Assembly (NCBI RefSeq): GCF_020164535.1
Contig: NZ_JAIQZC010000002.1
Coordinates: 372,001-436,000, forward strand
Source of the DNA: Psychroflexus montanilacus
GTDB taxonomy: Bacteria; Bacteroidota; Bacteroidia; Flavobacteriales; Flavobacteriaceae
Reading direction: 5' to 3'
Length of the DNA stretch: 64,000 nucleotides
Below the pieces are notes generated by a model. That model was not told the DNA's origin and ran no database searches. It was given only the letters and a program-made list of their open reading frames with translations. Below, piece by piece: positions 10,129 to 18,765 of the stretch; the first letter of the stretch is position 1, and every line of letters starts with the position of its first letter. Position numbers and translations under genes: made by a program.

Positions 10129-10160
10129 AAAAAAACCATGTGCTAAAAAAACACATGGTT
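10129..10160 (-). terminator. Terminator hairpin between the acyl-CoA dehydrogenase gene and xerC
   Basis: AACCATGTG (10134-10142) pairs with CACATGGTT (10152-10160), and on the minus strand a run of T residues follows directly. The run ends at the ATG of xerC. It should terminate the acyl-CoA dehydrogenase transcript 24 bp after its stop codon. Confidence 0.7.
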
Positions 10161-10183
10161 ACAAATTTATGATTTAAAACCGA

Positions 10184-11350
10184 TTATGTCGCCGGCTTAT
10201 AGTCTTTATTGTCAATCACCATTTTGGCGATAATTTCCTTAAGGATCTCCGAAGTCCCCCCTCCAATAGGTCCTAATCGGCTGTCGCGGAACATTCTAGC
10301 TAGCGGATAGTCTTCAACATAACCATAGCCACCAAGCATTTGAAGGCAATCGTAAATCACTTCATCAGCTATTTTGGTAGAAAGCAGCTTAGACATGGTT
10401 GCTTCTTTTACCACGTACTCCCCTTCATCCAAACGTTTAGCTGTGGTGTAGTTAAAAGCTTTGGCCATCTCCACCTCACTGCTTCGTTCTGCAATTTTAT
10501 GCCTTAGGGCCTGAAATTTATTGATGGTCTGGCCAAAAGCTTCACGCTCGGACATGTACTGCATAGCATAATCTAAAGCATATTCTGCTCTGGCGTGGGC
10601 GTTCACACCCATAATCAAACGTTCCAAAGCAAAATGTTGCATGATGTAAGGAAAGCCTTGATTTCGCTCACCCATGAGATGAGATTTTGGAATTTCTACA
10701 TTATCGAAAGCAAGCTCAGCTGTATCGGAAGCTCTCCAGCCCAGTTTATTGAGTTTGGTCGCTGAAATACCGGGTGTATCTCTATCTACCAGAAAAATAC
10801 TCATGCCTTTTCCTCCTTTTTCAGGAGCAGTTTTAGCAGCTACAATTAAATAATCTGAATATACCCCGTTAGTAATAAAAGTCTTTGAACCATTGATGAC
10901 AAAAGAATCCTCCTTTTCTACGGCAGTGGTCTTCATCCCTGCTACATCAGAACCTCCGAAAGGTTCTGTGATACAAAGGCAACCAATCATATCGCCACTA
11001 ATGGAAGCAGATAAATATTTTTCTTTAATTTCTTCACTCCCTTCTTTATTGACATGCGTCATTGCCAGATAAGCATGTGCCCATATCGCAGCAGCAAATC
11101 CTCCAGAGTTGATTTTCTGAAGCTCTTCCAATAAAATAATGGTATAGAATAAATCCAGATCTAGTCCACCATATTTTTCAGGGTAGGCTAAACCAAAGTA
11201 ACCCATCTCTCCAAACTTCTTCCAGATGAAACGTTCAATAGTTCCTTCTTCTTCCCATTTGTCTAGATGCGGAACAACTTCTTTTTGAAGAAACTCCTGT
11301 AAACTTTTTCTGAACATCTCATGTTCTTCACTAAAATACATATGATTCAT
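10184..11350 (-). CDS. Acyl-CoA dehydrogenase
   Basis: This 388-residue flavoenzyme would oxidise acyl-CoA to enoyl-CoA, passing electrons to ETF. The N-terminal helical domain begins FSEEHEMFRKSLQEFLQKEV. The FAD-binding middle domain has CLCITEPFGGSDVAGMKTTA and FITNGVYSD. The C-terminal domain has QMLGGYGYVEDYPLARMFRD and IGGGTSEILKEIIAKMV. The substrate (short, branched or long chain) cannot be told from the sequence. It lies 24 bp after a helix-hairpin-helix protein gene and upstream of a terminator. Confidence 0.9.
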   Translation of the reverse strand: MNHMYFSEEHEMFRKSLQEFLQKEVVPHLDKWEEEGTIERFIWKKFGEMGYFGLAYPEKYGGLDLDLFYTIILLEELQKINSGGFAAAIWAHAYLAMTHVNKEGSEEIKEKYLSASISGDMIGCLCITEPFGGSDVAGMKTTAVEKEDSFVINGSKTFITNGVYSDYLIVAAKTAPEKGGKGMSIFLVDRDTPGISATKLNKLGWRASDTAELAFDNVEIPKSHLMGERNQGFPYIMQHFALERLIMGVNAHARAEYALDYAMQYMSEREAFGQTINKFQALRHKIAERSSEVEMAKAFNYTTAKRLDEGEYVVKEATMSKLLSTKIADEVIYDCLQMLGGYGYVEDYPLARMFRDSRLGPIGGGTSEILKEIIAKMVIDNKDYKPAT

Positions 11351-11374
11351 ATCTTGATATCTTATTTTTGAATA

Positions 11375-12259
11375 TTATTCTTTGATTTCCAAATATAATT
11401 GAATTCTATCTAATTTATAGTTAGGAAAACCTTCAATTTTTGACAATTCTTCAAAGCTTTTGATGCCTTGTCTTAATTTTATAAAGTTAATTATGGATCT
11501 GGACAGCTCATAATCAAAATATGGAAGTTCAGATAAATCTAATACACTTATAGAATTTATGTCTTGTTTTTCGACTTCTACGGGTTGTTTTAATGCGATA
11601 GTAGCTTCAAGATTCGAAATAACATCTGCCTTAAGGCCATAAACATCTTTAAGCTGAATGATGTCTACAAAACCTCCGAGTTTCTCTCTGTAATTTAAAA
11701 TTCTGCCAGCCAGCGTTTCTCCAATACCTGATACTTCTATTAAATCTGATTCTGTTACAGAATTTAAATCTTTCTTGTCAGCGTAACTTAAAGATGTTTT
11801 GTTGGTTGATTTTGATTTTCTGGCTTCCGCGGCCATAACCCAGTCCGGAAATTTAAAGTATTGACTATATTTTGCCATCCACTCATCAGAAACTTGAGTG
11901 ACAGCTTGAAATTGTGCTTTGGAATTTATCCATTGATCTTTGGATCTAAATTCTAAAAGTCTGTCGATTTCTTCTATTGTCATCTCCAAAGTGTAGCCTT
12001 TATAATCAGTTATAAAATTAGGATTAAAAGGGTAAATGACTCTCTGATTGTCAAGGCTTTGTTTATATTTTAACGAATCTATAATGCGTTGAATAGAATC
12101 TTCTGCCCTGATAAGTTCAGAAGACCTTTCAGGAACAGCTATAGTATTTAAACTCCAGTAGCTAATTCCTGTACCAGCTATCAAAATCAGGCAAAAAATA
12201 AAAATTCCGTTTCGGTCACCTTTGGTGTAGCCGAAACGGAATTTTCTATTGGAATTCAT
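11375..12259 (-). CDS. Membrane-anchored helix-hairpin-helix (ComEA-like) protein
   Basis: This 294-residue protein has a basic N-terminus and one transmembrane segment (GIFIFCLILIAGTGISYWSL, about residues 17-37). Helix-hairpin-helix motifs of the ComEA kind follow: DLNSVTESDLIEVSGIGETL with AGRILNYREKLGGFVDIIQL near residues 165-205, and a second degenerate set near residues 230-290 (DINSISVLDLSELPYFDYEL). Such motifs bind DNA non-specifically. ComEA is a DNA-uptake receptor, but this longer Bacteroidetes form is not proven to act in competence. It lies 9 bp downstream of the symporter gene. Confidence 0.75.
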   Translation of the reverse strand: MNSNRKFRFGYTKGDRNGIFIFCLILIAGTGISYWSLNTIAVPERSSELIRAEDSIQRIIDSLKYKQSLDNQRVIYPFNPNFITDYKGYTLEMTIEEIDRLLEFRSKDQWINSKAQFQAVTQVSDEWMAKYSQYFKFPDWVMAAEARKSKSTNKTSLSYADKKDLNSVTESDLIEVSGIGETLAGRILNYREKLGGFVDIIQLKDVYGLKADVISNLEATIALKQPVEVEKQDINSISVLDLSELPYFDYELSRSIINFIKLRQGIKSFEELSKIEGFPNYKLDRIQLYLEIKE

Positions 12260-12268
12260 GAGCTGAAT

Positions 12269-14368
12269 TTATTTTTTCAAAACCTCTTTTTTAAAGATTT
12301 CACCAGACTTTAGCTTGGACATATACTCTCTAAGATCATCCCTTACTTCACCAGACATAATGTAAAGTCCAATAATGTTAGGGAAAGACATAGCCAAAAT
12401 CATCATGTCTGAGAAATCCAGTACTGCTCCTAAACTTACAGAAGCTCCAAGAACAACAAATAATAAGAAAATTACTTTGTAGATCAATTCGGAACGGTTA
12501 CTTCTTCCGAAGATGTAAGTCCAGGCTCTCATACCATAATAGGACCAGGAAATCATCGTAGAGAAAGCAAATAGAAACACAGCTACAGATAGCACGTAAG
12601 GGAACCAGGAAATGACACTACCAAATGCATCGGTGGTCAATTGTACTCCCGAAACTCCTTCAACTTCATGCATCCCCGTAAAAATAAGTACTAAAGCTGT
12701 AAGTGTACAGACGACAACCGTATCAATAAAAGGTTCTAGCAAAGCTACAAAACCTTCAGATGGCGGGTGATTGGTTTTAGCAGCAGAGTGAGCAATAGCT
12801 GCAGAACCTACACCTGCTTCGTTGGAGAAGGCAGCTCTCTGGAATCCAACCACAAGCACCCCTATAAAACCACCTTTCAAAGCTGTAGGTGTAAAGGCAC
12901 CACTAAAGATAGCGTTGAATGCTGGGCCTATGTTATCTATGTTAATACCTATAACTACCAAAGCACCAACAACATAAGTAGCGGCCATAACTGGTACTAC
13001 TTTACCTGTCACTTTTGCAATACTGTTAATTCCACCGATGATGACAACACCAACGAGTACGGCAAGAAAAACACCAAACCAAAATCCGTTTCCTTCTAAA
13101 AATCCAATTTGATTGGATAAAATATCAAAAGACTGATTGGCCTGGAACATATTTCCACCTCCAAAGGAAGCACCTATCCCCAGAACTGCGAATAAACCTG
13201 CTAAAACTTTTCCAAGTTTACCTAAATTTCTTTTTTCAAGACCATATCTCAAATAATTCATTGGCCCTCCAAAAATTCGTCCTTCTTTATTGATAAAACG
13301 ATATTTTACACCAAGGGTACATTCCACAAATTTGGATGACATTCCTAAAAGTCCCGCCAAAATCATCCAGAACGTTGCACCTGCTCCACCGAGTGAAACT
13401 GCAATAGCAACACCAGCTATATTACCCAAACCTACAGTTGCAGATACAGCAGTAGCCAGAGCCTGAAAATGGGTGATACTTCCTGGCGCATTAGGTTCAT
13501 CGTATTGACCTTTGGCGAGTTGTATGGCGTGCTTAAACCCTCTAAAATTAATGAAACCCATCCTTAAGGTGAAGAAAGTTGCTCCAAAAATTAACCAAAT
13601 CACAATAAAAGGAATTCCTTTTTCCAGTGGGGTTCCATTCGGATTGGTTAAAGCCACTGGTTCAGCGTAGCGTATTTTACCAAATTTATGAGCATTTTGA
13701 GCAATGACATCTTCCTTATTATCCGGGTTATAAATATAGTCTCCTTCCTGAGTGATGTATTTAATCTTGCCATCTGCCTCTGCCTGTACAGTTTGTGTTT
13801 TACCGTCAATCTCGATAACTGCAACTTCCTGACCTTTTTTTACCGATTCTTTCTCTTCAACGAGCCATTCTTTCAGTATAAACTTATTCTGAGTATTGGG
13901 CTCCCAATCCGGAGAAAATAGTAATTTTTGCTTGGTATAAACAACCGGATCGTAAATTCCAGAAGCTGCAAATGGATCCCAAAAAAGAATACTGCCCATT
14001 GCATCTACGACAGGCTGGAATGTTCCATTAAAGGTTTCGACAATAGATTCAGCTTTGATGGTAAAAGTCTTTTCTACACTTTGGCCGTCAGCATCAGATA
14101 CTTTTACTGAGTAAGGGATTCCTTCTGTAAGATCACTTGCCTTATTGGAAGACATCGGCACATCTTCTTTAGACCATTGAAATTTGTAAGGAGAAGTTCC
14201 TCCAGTAACCTTTAAATCAATCTGACCATCATTTATTTTGTCTGAGGGATTGATGAGGGTTTCTTCAACTTGCAAGTCTTGAGCAAAAGCTAATGAAATA
14301 GTAAATAAAAAGAAAGTAATCAGAGTGATATTTCTTACCATAAGGCTATTTGTAATTTGAAATTTCAA
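12269..14368 (-). CDS. Alanine/glycine:cation symporter (AGCS family) with SprB-like and lipoyl-like N-terminal domains
   Basis: This 699-residue protein has a C-terminal AGCS transporter core from about residue 250 (FFTLRMGFINFRGFKHAIQL, LATAVSATVGLGNIAGVAIA, GGINSIAKVTGKVVPVMAAT). It should import alanine or glycine with sodium. The N-terminus is unusual: a signal peptide (residues 1-30), a SprB/PKD-like repeat (about 45-108), and a barrel-sandwich segment resembling a lipoyl domain (about 162-226). Lys190 in the segment EIDGKTQT sits where lipoyl domains carry their lysine. The insertion falls after the first hydrophobic segment of the core. The family is about 450-500 residues without it. 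Confidence 0.85.
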   Translation of the reverse strand: MKFQITNSLMVRNITLITFFLFTISLAFAQDLQVEETLINPSDKINDGQIDLKVTGGTSPYKFQWSKEDVPMSSNKASDLTEGIPYSVKVSDADGQSVEKTFTIKAESIVETFNGTFQPVVDAMGSILFWDPFAASGIYDPVVYTKQKLLFSPDWEPNTQNKFILKEWLVEEKESVKKGQEVAVIEIDGKTQTVQAEADGKIKYITQEGDYIYNPDNKEDVIAQNAHKFGKIRYAEPVALTNPNGTPLEKGIPFIVIWLIFGATFFTLRMGFINFRGFKHAIQLAKGQYDEPNAPGSITHFQALATAVSATVGLGNIAGVAIAVSLGGAGATFWMILAGLLGMSSKFVECTLGVKYRFINKEGRIFGGPMNYLRYGLEKRNLGKLGKVLAGLFAVLGIGASFGGGNMFQANQSFDILSNQIGFLEGNGFWFGVFLAVLVGVVIIGGINSIAKVTGKVVPVMAATYVVGALVVIGINIDNIGPAFNAIFSGAFTPTALKGGFIGVLVVGFQRAAFSNEAGVGSAAIAHSAAKTNHPPSEGFVALLEPFIDTVVVCTLTALVLIFTGMHEVEGVSGVQLTTDAFGSVISWFPYVLSVAVFLFAFSTMISWSYYGMRAWTYIFGRSNRSELIYKVIFLLFVVLGASVSLGAVLDFSDMMILAMSFPNIIGLYIMSGEVRDDLREYMSKLKSGEIFKKEVLKK

Positions 14369-14448
14369 AGGATAACGTTAAATTAAATTCAATAGAACTT
14401 TAAATCTTGCGCAAGATGCAAAAAATATGGTTTGCATTCAAACCCAAA

Positions 14449-14467
14449 GTCTTAAAATCTTTAAGAC
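14449..14467 (-). terminator. Hairpin downstream of mnmD
   Basis: GTCTTAAA and TTTAAGAC form a perfect 8-bp stem with a 3-base loop, 26 bp after the mnmD stop. The T-tract after it on the minus strand is short (CTTTGGG), so termination is plausible but not certain. Confidence 0.4.
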
Positions 14468-14492
14468 ATCAAAACCAAAGCTAATAATCCTG

Positions 14493-15170
14493 TTAACAAG
14501 GCTTAGAAGCTCTCATCATATGGCGTTTACCCGGCGGACCCTCAATAATATCAACCTCAAAACCAATAGATTGCATTGCTCGTTTAGCTGTTCCTTTTAC
14601 GCAATAAGTCACAAAAACACCGCCTGGCTTTAAAGCTTCATAAAACTTCTGAAAAACAGGTACTTCCCACAATTCTGGCTGAACTCGCGGACCAAACGCA
14701 TCATAAAAGACCACATCTGCAACATTTTTCATCTCCATTTCAGCAAAAAACAATTGATGTTTTGTCAATTTGAAATGTTCCGTAAGTGGAACTACTTCCT
14801 CCCACCGGGCTTCATGAAGTTGATAAAATATATCTTTTGCGTTTGCAGCAGGCATGACTTTAGAATAGTCAAGAGCATGCCGTTCTTCCTCACTGATTGG
14901 GAAAGCTTCAACGCCAGTATAATGTATATGTGTTTTTGTTTTTTCTGACCACTCCTGGGCAAGCAATGCATTAAGGCCAGTTCCAAACCCAGCCTCCAGA
15001 ACAGAAATCTCATCAGCCTGATATTTAGTTAAAAAATGATCTAAACCTGCCCGAATGTAAACATGCATACTCTCTTGTACAGCTCCGTGAGTAGAATGAT
15101 AATGTTCGTTCCATTCTTCGAGTCGTATGGTTTTGGAACCGTCTTTGGTAGTGACAATACTTCGTTTCAT
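14493..15170 (-). CDS. mnmD: tRNA (5-methylaminomethyl-2-thiouridine)(34) methyltransferase MnmD-like
   Basis: This 225-residue SAM-dependent enzyme corresponds to the MnmD half of MnmC, which methylates the wobble uridine of some tRNAs. The SAM-binding motif is VLEAGFGTGLNALLAQEW (about residues 58-75). The family motif DVVFYDAFGPRVQPELWE is present, and FVTYCVKGTAKRAMQSIGFE lies near the end. There is no oxidoreductase domain, as is usual in Bacteroidetes. It ends the run of genes that starts at the SGNH hydrolase. Confidence 0.85.
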   Translation of the reverse strand: MKRSIVTTKDGSKTIRLEEWNEHYHSTHGAVQESMHVYIRAGLDHFLTKYQADEISVLEAGFGTGLNALLAQEWSEKTKTHIHYTGVEAFPISEEERHALDYSKVMPAANAKDIFYQLHEARWEEVVPLTEHFKLTKHQLFFAEMEMKNVADVVFYDAFGPRVQPELWEVPVFQKFYEALKPGGVFVTYCVKGTAKRAMQSIGFEVDIIEGPPGKRHMMRASKPC

Positions 15171-15177
15171 AACTTAG

Positions 15178-15408
15178 TTAAAGATCAAATACAGAAGTTC
15201 GCTTGGTGTATACCAGGTCTTTTAATTTTAACCAGAAGGCAAGCGTTAAATACAACCCGAAACCAAAGCCAAACGTAGCAAACGAAATGTAAATGAAAAA
15301 TATTCTCACCGATTTGGCTTTCATACCAAGAGTATCCGCCAGTCTTGAACTCACGTAAAAACCGTGCTTTTCAAAAAACGTTCTTATGTTGTATATCAAA
15401 TTTTTCAT
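15178..15408 (-). CDS. PspC-domain membrane protein
   Basis: This 76-residue protein starts MKNLIYNIRTFFEKHGFYVS and has an amphipathic PspC-like N-terminus (RLADTLGMKAKSVRIFFIYI) and one long hydrophobic segment (FATFGFGFGLYLTLAFWLKL). The start chosen is the ATG at 15406-15408, which overlaps the stop of the DUF2851 gene by 4 bp (ATGA). A longer reading to 15447 would run into that gene. The precise role is unknown; PspC proteins respond to membrane stress in enterobacteria. Confidence 0.75.
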   Translation of the reverse strand: MKNLIYNIRTFFEKHGFYVSSRLADTLGMKAKSVRIFFIYISFATFGFGFGLYLTLAFWLKLKDLVYTKRTSVFDL

Positions 15409-16688
15409 GCATGTATAAGTTCGAGTCCTACCTGACATTTTAAACATCTGTTCAAATCACAGTAGTTGTTTTTCAACTGAATCAAAGCCTGACTTTCTAA
15501 AGCTGACTTTGAGACCTTTGGCTTCAGCTTTTCAAAACCCTTAACAATACGATTGCTTTCCGAGTTCAAACTTGAAATGATGGGATAAATGTGTTCTTCA
15601 AAATCCAACTGACCCTTGTAAGATTGATAGGCGAACTTCAAAGGTACTATAGTATTGATAATTAATAAATCTTTGAAGGATTTACTTAACTTTTTTATTT
15701 TGAACCTGCTTTGCTTACCAAAACTGTAGTGAGTTTCCCAGTATGCTGAAGTCCTGGCTTCCAAAAGATTGTACAGCTCTTTTTTGGTTTTACACTGAAT
15801 TAACTTCGAGAAAATCTGAGGATGTTCTGCATACAAATGACAAAACTGAGATAACCTGATGCTTGGGAAATTGTCGGGTCTAAGCCTGAAGTATTTCACC
15901 TGACTTGCTGCCGGGGCGTTCAGCTGAAATTTTTGCTTTAAAAACTCAAATTCTTTCTGAAGCTTTTGCACATAAGCGTCTTCGCTTTCAGCAGGAAGCA
16001 TTCCGCATAATCCAAAACACAAAGCTTCCAAATGAACAGGATGTTGAAAACATTTTTGAAAGACTTTGAAATCTGCTGCGGAACTCATTTGCAGAAAAGC
16101 CTCACCATTTACATTAAGCCCAAAGGCTTTCGCCATCAGCTTAAAGCCAACCTCATCCCAGTTGTTACGGGACACTTTCAACACATTCAGAATAAGTTGA
16201 TTTTTGTCTTCCAGGCGTTCAATATAGAGGCGTTCCAGCCAGTTATTTAGTTTAAATTCATCGACTTCATGAAAATGAGACTCACAATTGATCCATTTAT
16301 CAGACTTATTTTCAAAGAGCTCTTTATAAGCTTCTACCTGAGATTTAGAAACATATGGTTTTAACTCCAGGCATGGAATTTCAGTTTCATCCTTCCTGAA
16401 GATGCTCATGTCATCCTCCCAAACCACGTGTAAAATAACATTATCGTAAGCCGGATCTGTTTCATGATGATGCGCGTACCAATCTGAAGATTTGAGATGA
16501 ATTTCAAGATTTCCCGCCCAATGCTGCTTGTCAATAACCACTTCAGCTTTAAAGAAATCGGGGCCAGATTCTGTTTCATTATGAAGACCCGTATGTAAAA
16601 TTTGAAGTTCTTCTCCACGAGTAGTTTTGAGCTGAGTCATGTTCAGCTTTTTGTATTTCCATAAACTATGTAGAAAAGCCTCCTGCAT
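15405..16688 (-). CDS. DUF2851 family protein
   Basis: This 427-residue protein is recognisable as the Bacteroidetes DUF2851 family from its start (MQEAFLHSLWKYKKLNMTQL), the segment SGPDFFKAEVVIDKQHWAGN LEIHLKSSDW near residues 40-70, and the C-terminal cluster YCDLNRCLKCQVGLELI with three cysteines. The function is unknown. The N-terminal part resembles a nuclease-like fold in its D...E...K spacing, but that is only an impression. It is coupled to the PspC gene by a 4-bp overlap. Confidence 0.8.
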   Translation of the reverse strand: MQEAFLHSLWKYKKLNMTQLKTTRGEELQILHTGLHNETESGPDFFKAEVVIDKQHWAGNLEIHLKSSDWYAHHHETDPAYDNVILHVVWEDDMSIFRKDETEIPCLELKPYVSKSQVEAYKELFENKSDKWINCESHFHEVDEFKLNNWLERLYIERLEDKNQLILNVLKVSRNNWDEVGFKLMAKAFGLNVNGEAFLQMSSAADFKVFQKCFQHPVHLEALCFGLCGMLPAESEDAYVQKLQKEFEFLKQKFQLNAPAASQVKYFRLRPDNFPSIRLSQFCHLYAEHPQIFSKLIQCKTKKELYNLLEARTSAYWETHYSFGKQSRFKIKKLSKSFKDLLIINTIVPLKFAYQSYKGQLDFEEHIYPIISSLNSESNRIVKGFEKLKPKVSKSALESQALIQLKNNYCDLNRCLKCQVGLELIHA

Positions 16689-16689
16689 T

Positions 16690-17376
16690 TCAAAAGGACT
16701 TAAGTTGTTCTGCTACCTGTTTTTTAAAACTATCGACCCAGGCTTTATACTGTTCACCGCTGGGATGTAATAAATCTTCCGCCAGCATACCCTTGTCTTT
16801 GTGTAACGGCTTGCTCAGTTTCTGAAGCGGATAGAAAGCCACTTCATAGCGCTGACTCATTTTTTTAATATATCGGTTGTATCGCTTTAAGCGTGAAGAG
16901 ACGCGTTTTAACTTTTTATCCTTAGAAAATTCAGACAAGCTATAATCGGGTATACCGACTATAAATACACCTTTCTCATCATTCGAACTTAAAGAAATAG
17001 CGGTTTGTAACAAATCTTCAAATTCAGTTTTGAAAGTTTTAAAGGGTTTCTTTTGGTATTGATTATTGACACCGATTAAAAGAGATACCAAATCAAATGA
17101 ATTTGACTGATAGTGTCGTGAAGCTATAGAATCCATTAACTCATCAGTTCTCCAGCCCGTCACAGCAATAATTTCGGGATTCTGAATTTTGAATCCTTCA
17201 GAGGTCAGGTAGGCTGTAAGTTGGAAAGGCCAGGATTCTTTTTCTTCGACTTTTTCGCCAATGGTGTAAGAGTCACCAAGGGCCAAATAACGTATAGAAT
17301 TCTGGGCTGAAGCTTGAGACATAATCAAAAAGGTAAATGCTGCTACTATTCGTTTCATTGAGTAAAGTATACTCAA
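16690..17376 (-). CDS. SGNH/GDSL-type hydrolase, exported
   Basis: A secreted esterase or lipase-like enzyme. The likely start is the seventh codon (MKRIVAAFTFLIMSQASAQN, ATG at 17356-17358), which gives a clean signal peptide. Block I is YLALGDSYTIGE with the Ser nucleophile, an Asn-bearing segment (SLLIGVNNQYQ) matches block III, and block V is EDLLHPSGEQYKAWVDSF with the catalytic Asp/His. The substrate is unknown. It is the first gene upstream of DUF2851, with a 1-bp gap. Confidence 0.82.
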   Translation of the reverse strand: MSILYSMKRIVAAFTFLIMSQASAQNSIRYLALGDSYTIGEKVEEKESWPFQLTAYLTSEGFKIQNPEIIAVTGWRTDELMDSIASRHYQSNSFDLVSLLIGVNNQYQKKPFKTFKTEFEDLLQTAISLSSNDEKGVFIVGIPDYSLSEFSKDKKLKRVSSRLKRYNRYIKKMSQRYEVAFYPLQKLSKPLHKDKGMLAEDLLHPSGEQYKAWVDSFKKQVAEQLKSF

Positions 17377-17407
17377 AAATAATAAAGATTTGGTTACAAA
17401 TGATGGT

Positions 17408-18310
17408 TTATAACAAATCTGCGATAGCAGGCTTTAACTGAGCGTATCTAAACTGAAATCCTGTCGAAAGGATTTTCTTGGAACTCACCAGCTGACTTCC
17501 CAGCACTATAGTTGCCATCTCCCCCAGCATCAGTTTAAGTACAAATCCGGGAACATTAGGCAGTACAAGAGGTTTTTCTAATTGAGTAGCGATGCACTCC
17601 GTAAGTTCTTTGTTATTTACCGGGTTTGGTGAAACTGCATTGAACACGCCTTCCAGTCGGTTTTCCATCACAAAATGAAATAACCTGGCCAGATCTGAAA
17701 TATGTATCCAGGATTGCCATTGCTTACCACTACCCAGAGGCGCCCCTATGTATTTTTGTATAGGATCCTTTATCTTTTCGAGAGCTCCTCCACCTTCCGC
17801 TAAAACAACTCCAATTCTAATTTTGGTCACTTCCAGACCCAAAACTCCAAGCTCATCAGCGGCAGCTTCCCACTGCTGAACGACATCTGCCAGAAAGTTT
17901 TCACCTTTCTCAAAATCCTCTTCCTCGTGAAATTTGGTCAAAGAATCTTTATAAAGCCCAATAGCACTGGCTGAGATGAGATGCTCGACCTGATGCTCTC
18001 TTTTGCTTAAAGCAGATTTCAGAGTCCTTAGGCTGTCAATTCGGCTATTGAGGATTGCTTTTTTATATGAAGACGTCCACCGCTTAGCAACACTGGCTCC
18101 AGCGAGATTTATGACAGTAGAAACTCCATCAAAACAATCGGGAGCAATTTCGGAAGTAGATGGGTTCCAGAAAAAGCCCTGATAATTGGACTGAGTTTCA
18201 ATTTTGGAACGGCTGGTGGTCAAATAATTTACGTCAATTCCATTCTCGTGAAAAAGACTAACTATAGCCTGACCAACTAAGCCTGTTGCTCCTGTGATTA
18301 AAACCCGCAT
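17408..18310 (-). CDS. TIGR01777 family NAD(P)-dependent epimerase/SDR-like protein
   Basis: This 300-residue extended-SDR protein starts MRVLITGATGLVGQAIVSLF, the Rossmann GxxGxxG motif. It contains VINLAGASVAKRWTSSYKKA and ISASAIGLY, typical of the YfcH/TIGR01777 family, and has a DUF1731-like C-terminus (VLPNVPGFVLKLMLGEMATI). The substrate of the family is not known. It stands alone, with a repeat tract upstream. Confidence 0.85.
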   Translation of the reverse strand: MRVLITGATGLVGQAIVSLFHENGIDVNYLTTSRSKIETQSNYQGFFWNPSTSEIAPDCFDGVSTVINLAGASVAKRWTSSYKKAILNSRIDSLRTLKSALSKREHQVEHLISASAIGLYKDSLTKFHEEEDFEKGENFLADVVQQWEAAADELGVLGLEVTKIRIGVVLAEGGGALEKIKDPIQKYIGAPLGSGKQWQSWIHISDLARLFHFVMENRLEGVFNAVSPNPVNNKELTECIATQLEKPLVLPNVPGFVLKLMLGEMATIVLGSQLVSSKKILSTGFQFRYAQLKPAIADLL

Positions 18311-18691
18311 ACCTTTATTTTTGATTAAAATTAGTGAGTTTGATCTAGGTCAAGCCTATGTTTAGTAAGGTTTTAACTAGTAGTCGTGAGTCGTGAGTCG
18401 TGAGTCGTGAGTCGTGAGTCGTGAGTCGTGAGTCGTGAGTCGTGAGTCGTGAGTCGTGAGTCGTGAGTCGAATTTAAAATTTTTAATTCGTTATTCAGTA
18501 TTCTTTGTTCAGTATTCGATATTCGAAATCAGTAAAAAGTAATTAGTAACTGGTAATCAGTAAAAAGTCACTCACCTCTCACCACTGCTCACTCATCACT
18601 AGTAGTCAGTAGTCAAATTTAAAATTCGTTATTTAGTATTGAATATTCTGTATTCGATATTTGTAAATAGTAACTGGTTAACTGGTAAAAC
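18311..18691. other. Gene-free repeat tract between the TIGR01777 gene and ilvE
   Basis: No coding potential is seen. Besides the heptamer array at 18383-18470 it holds degenerate runs built of short words such as TAGTAACTGGTAA, TCAGTAGTC and ATTCGATATTC, which recur in other intergenic tracts of the window. Confidence 0.7.
18383..18470 (+). repeat. Tandem heptamer array GTCGTGA x 12.6
   Basis: The unit GTCGTGA is repeated without interruption for 88 bp, twelve full copies plus GTCG. It ends in the sequence GTCGAATTTAAAAT, and the GTCGGTA array at 20592 ends in nearly the same way. Confidence 0.95.
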
Positions 18692-18724
18692 TAAAAAAGC
18701 CCAATGAAAAATTCATCAGGCTTG
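18692..18724 (-). terminator. Terminator of ilvE
   Basis: On the minus strand AAGCC and ATGAA pair with TTCAT and GGCTT around the loop TTT, with two mismatched positions, followed by TTTTTT. It lies about 42 bp after the ilvE stop. Confidence 0.7.
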
Positions 18725-18765
18725 AAATAATTACTTATTACTTGCTACTTACTACTAAGTACTAT

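Noticed and set aside
18383-18470. Possible CRISPR array
   Set aside because: The 7-bp units are directly adjacent with no spacers, and no cas gene is in the window. The same holds for the other heptamer arrays.
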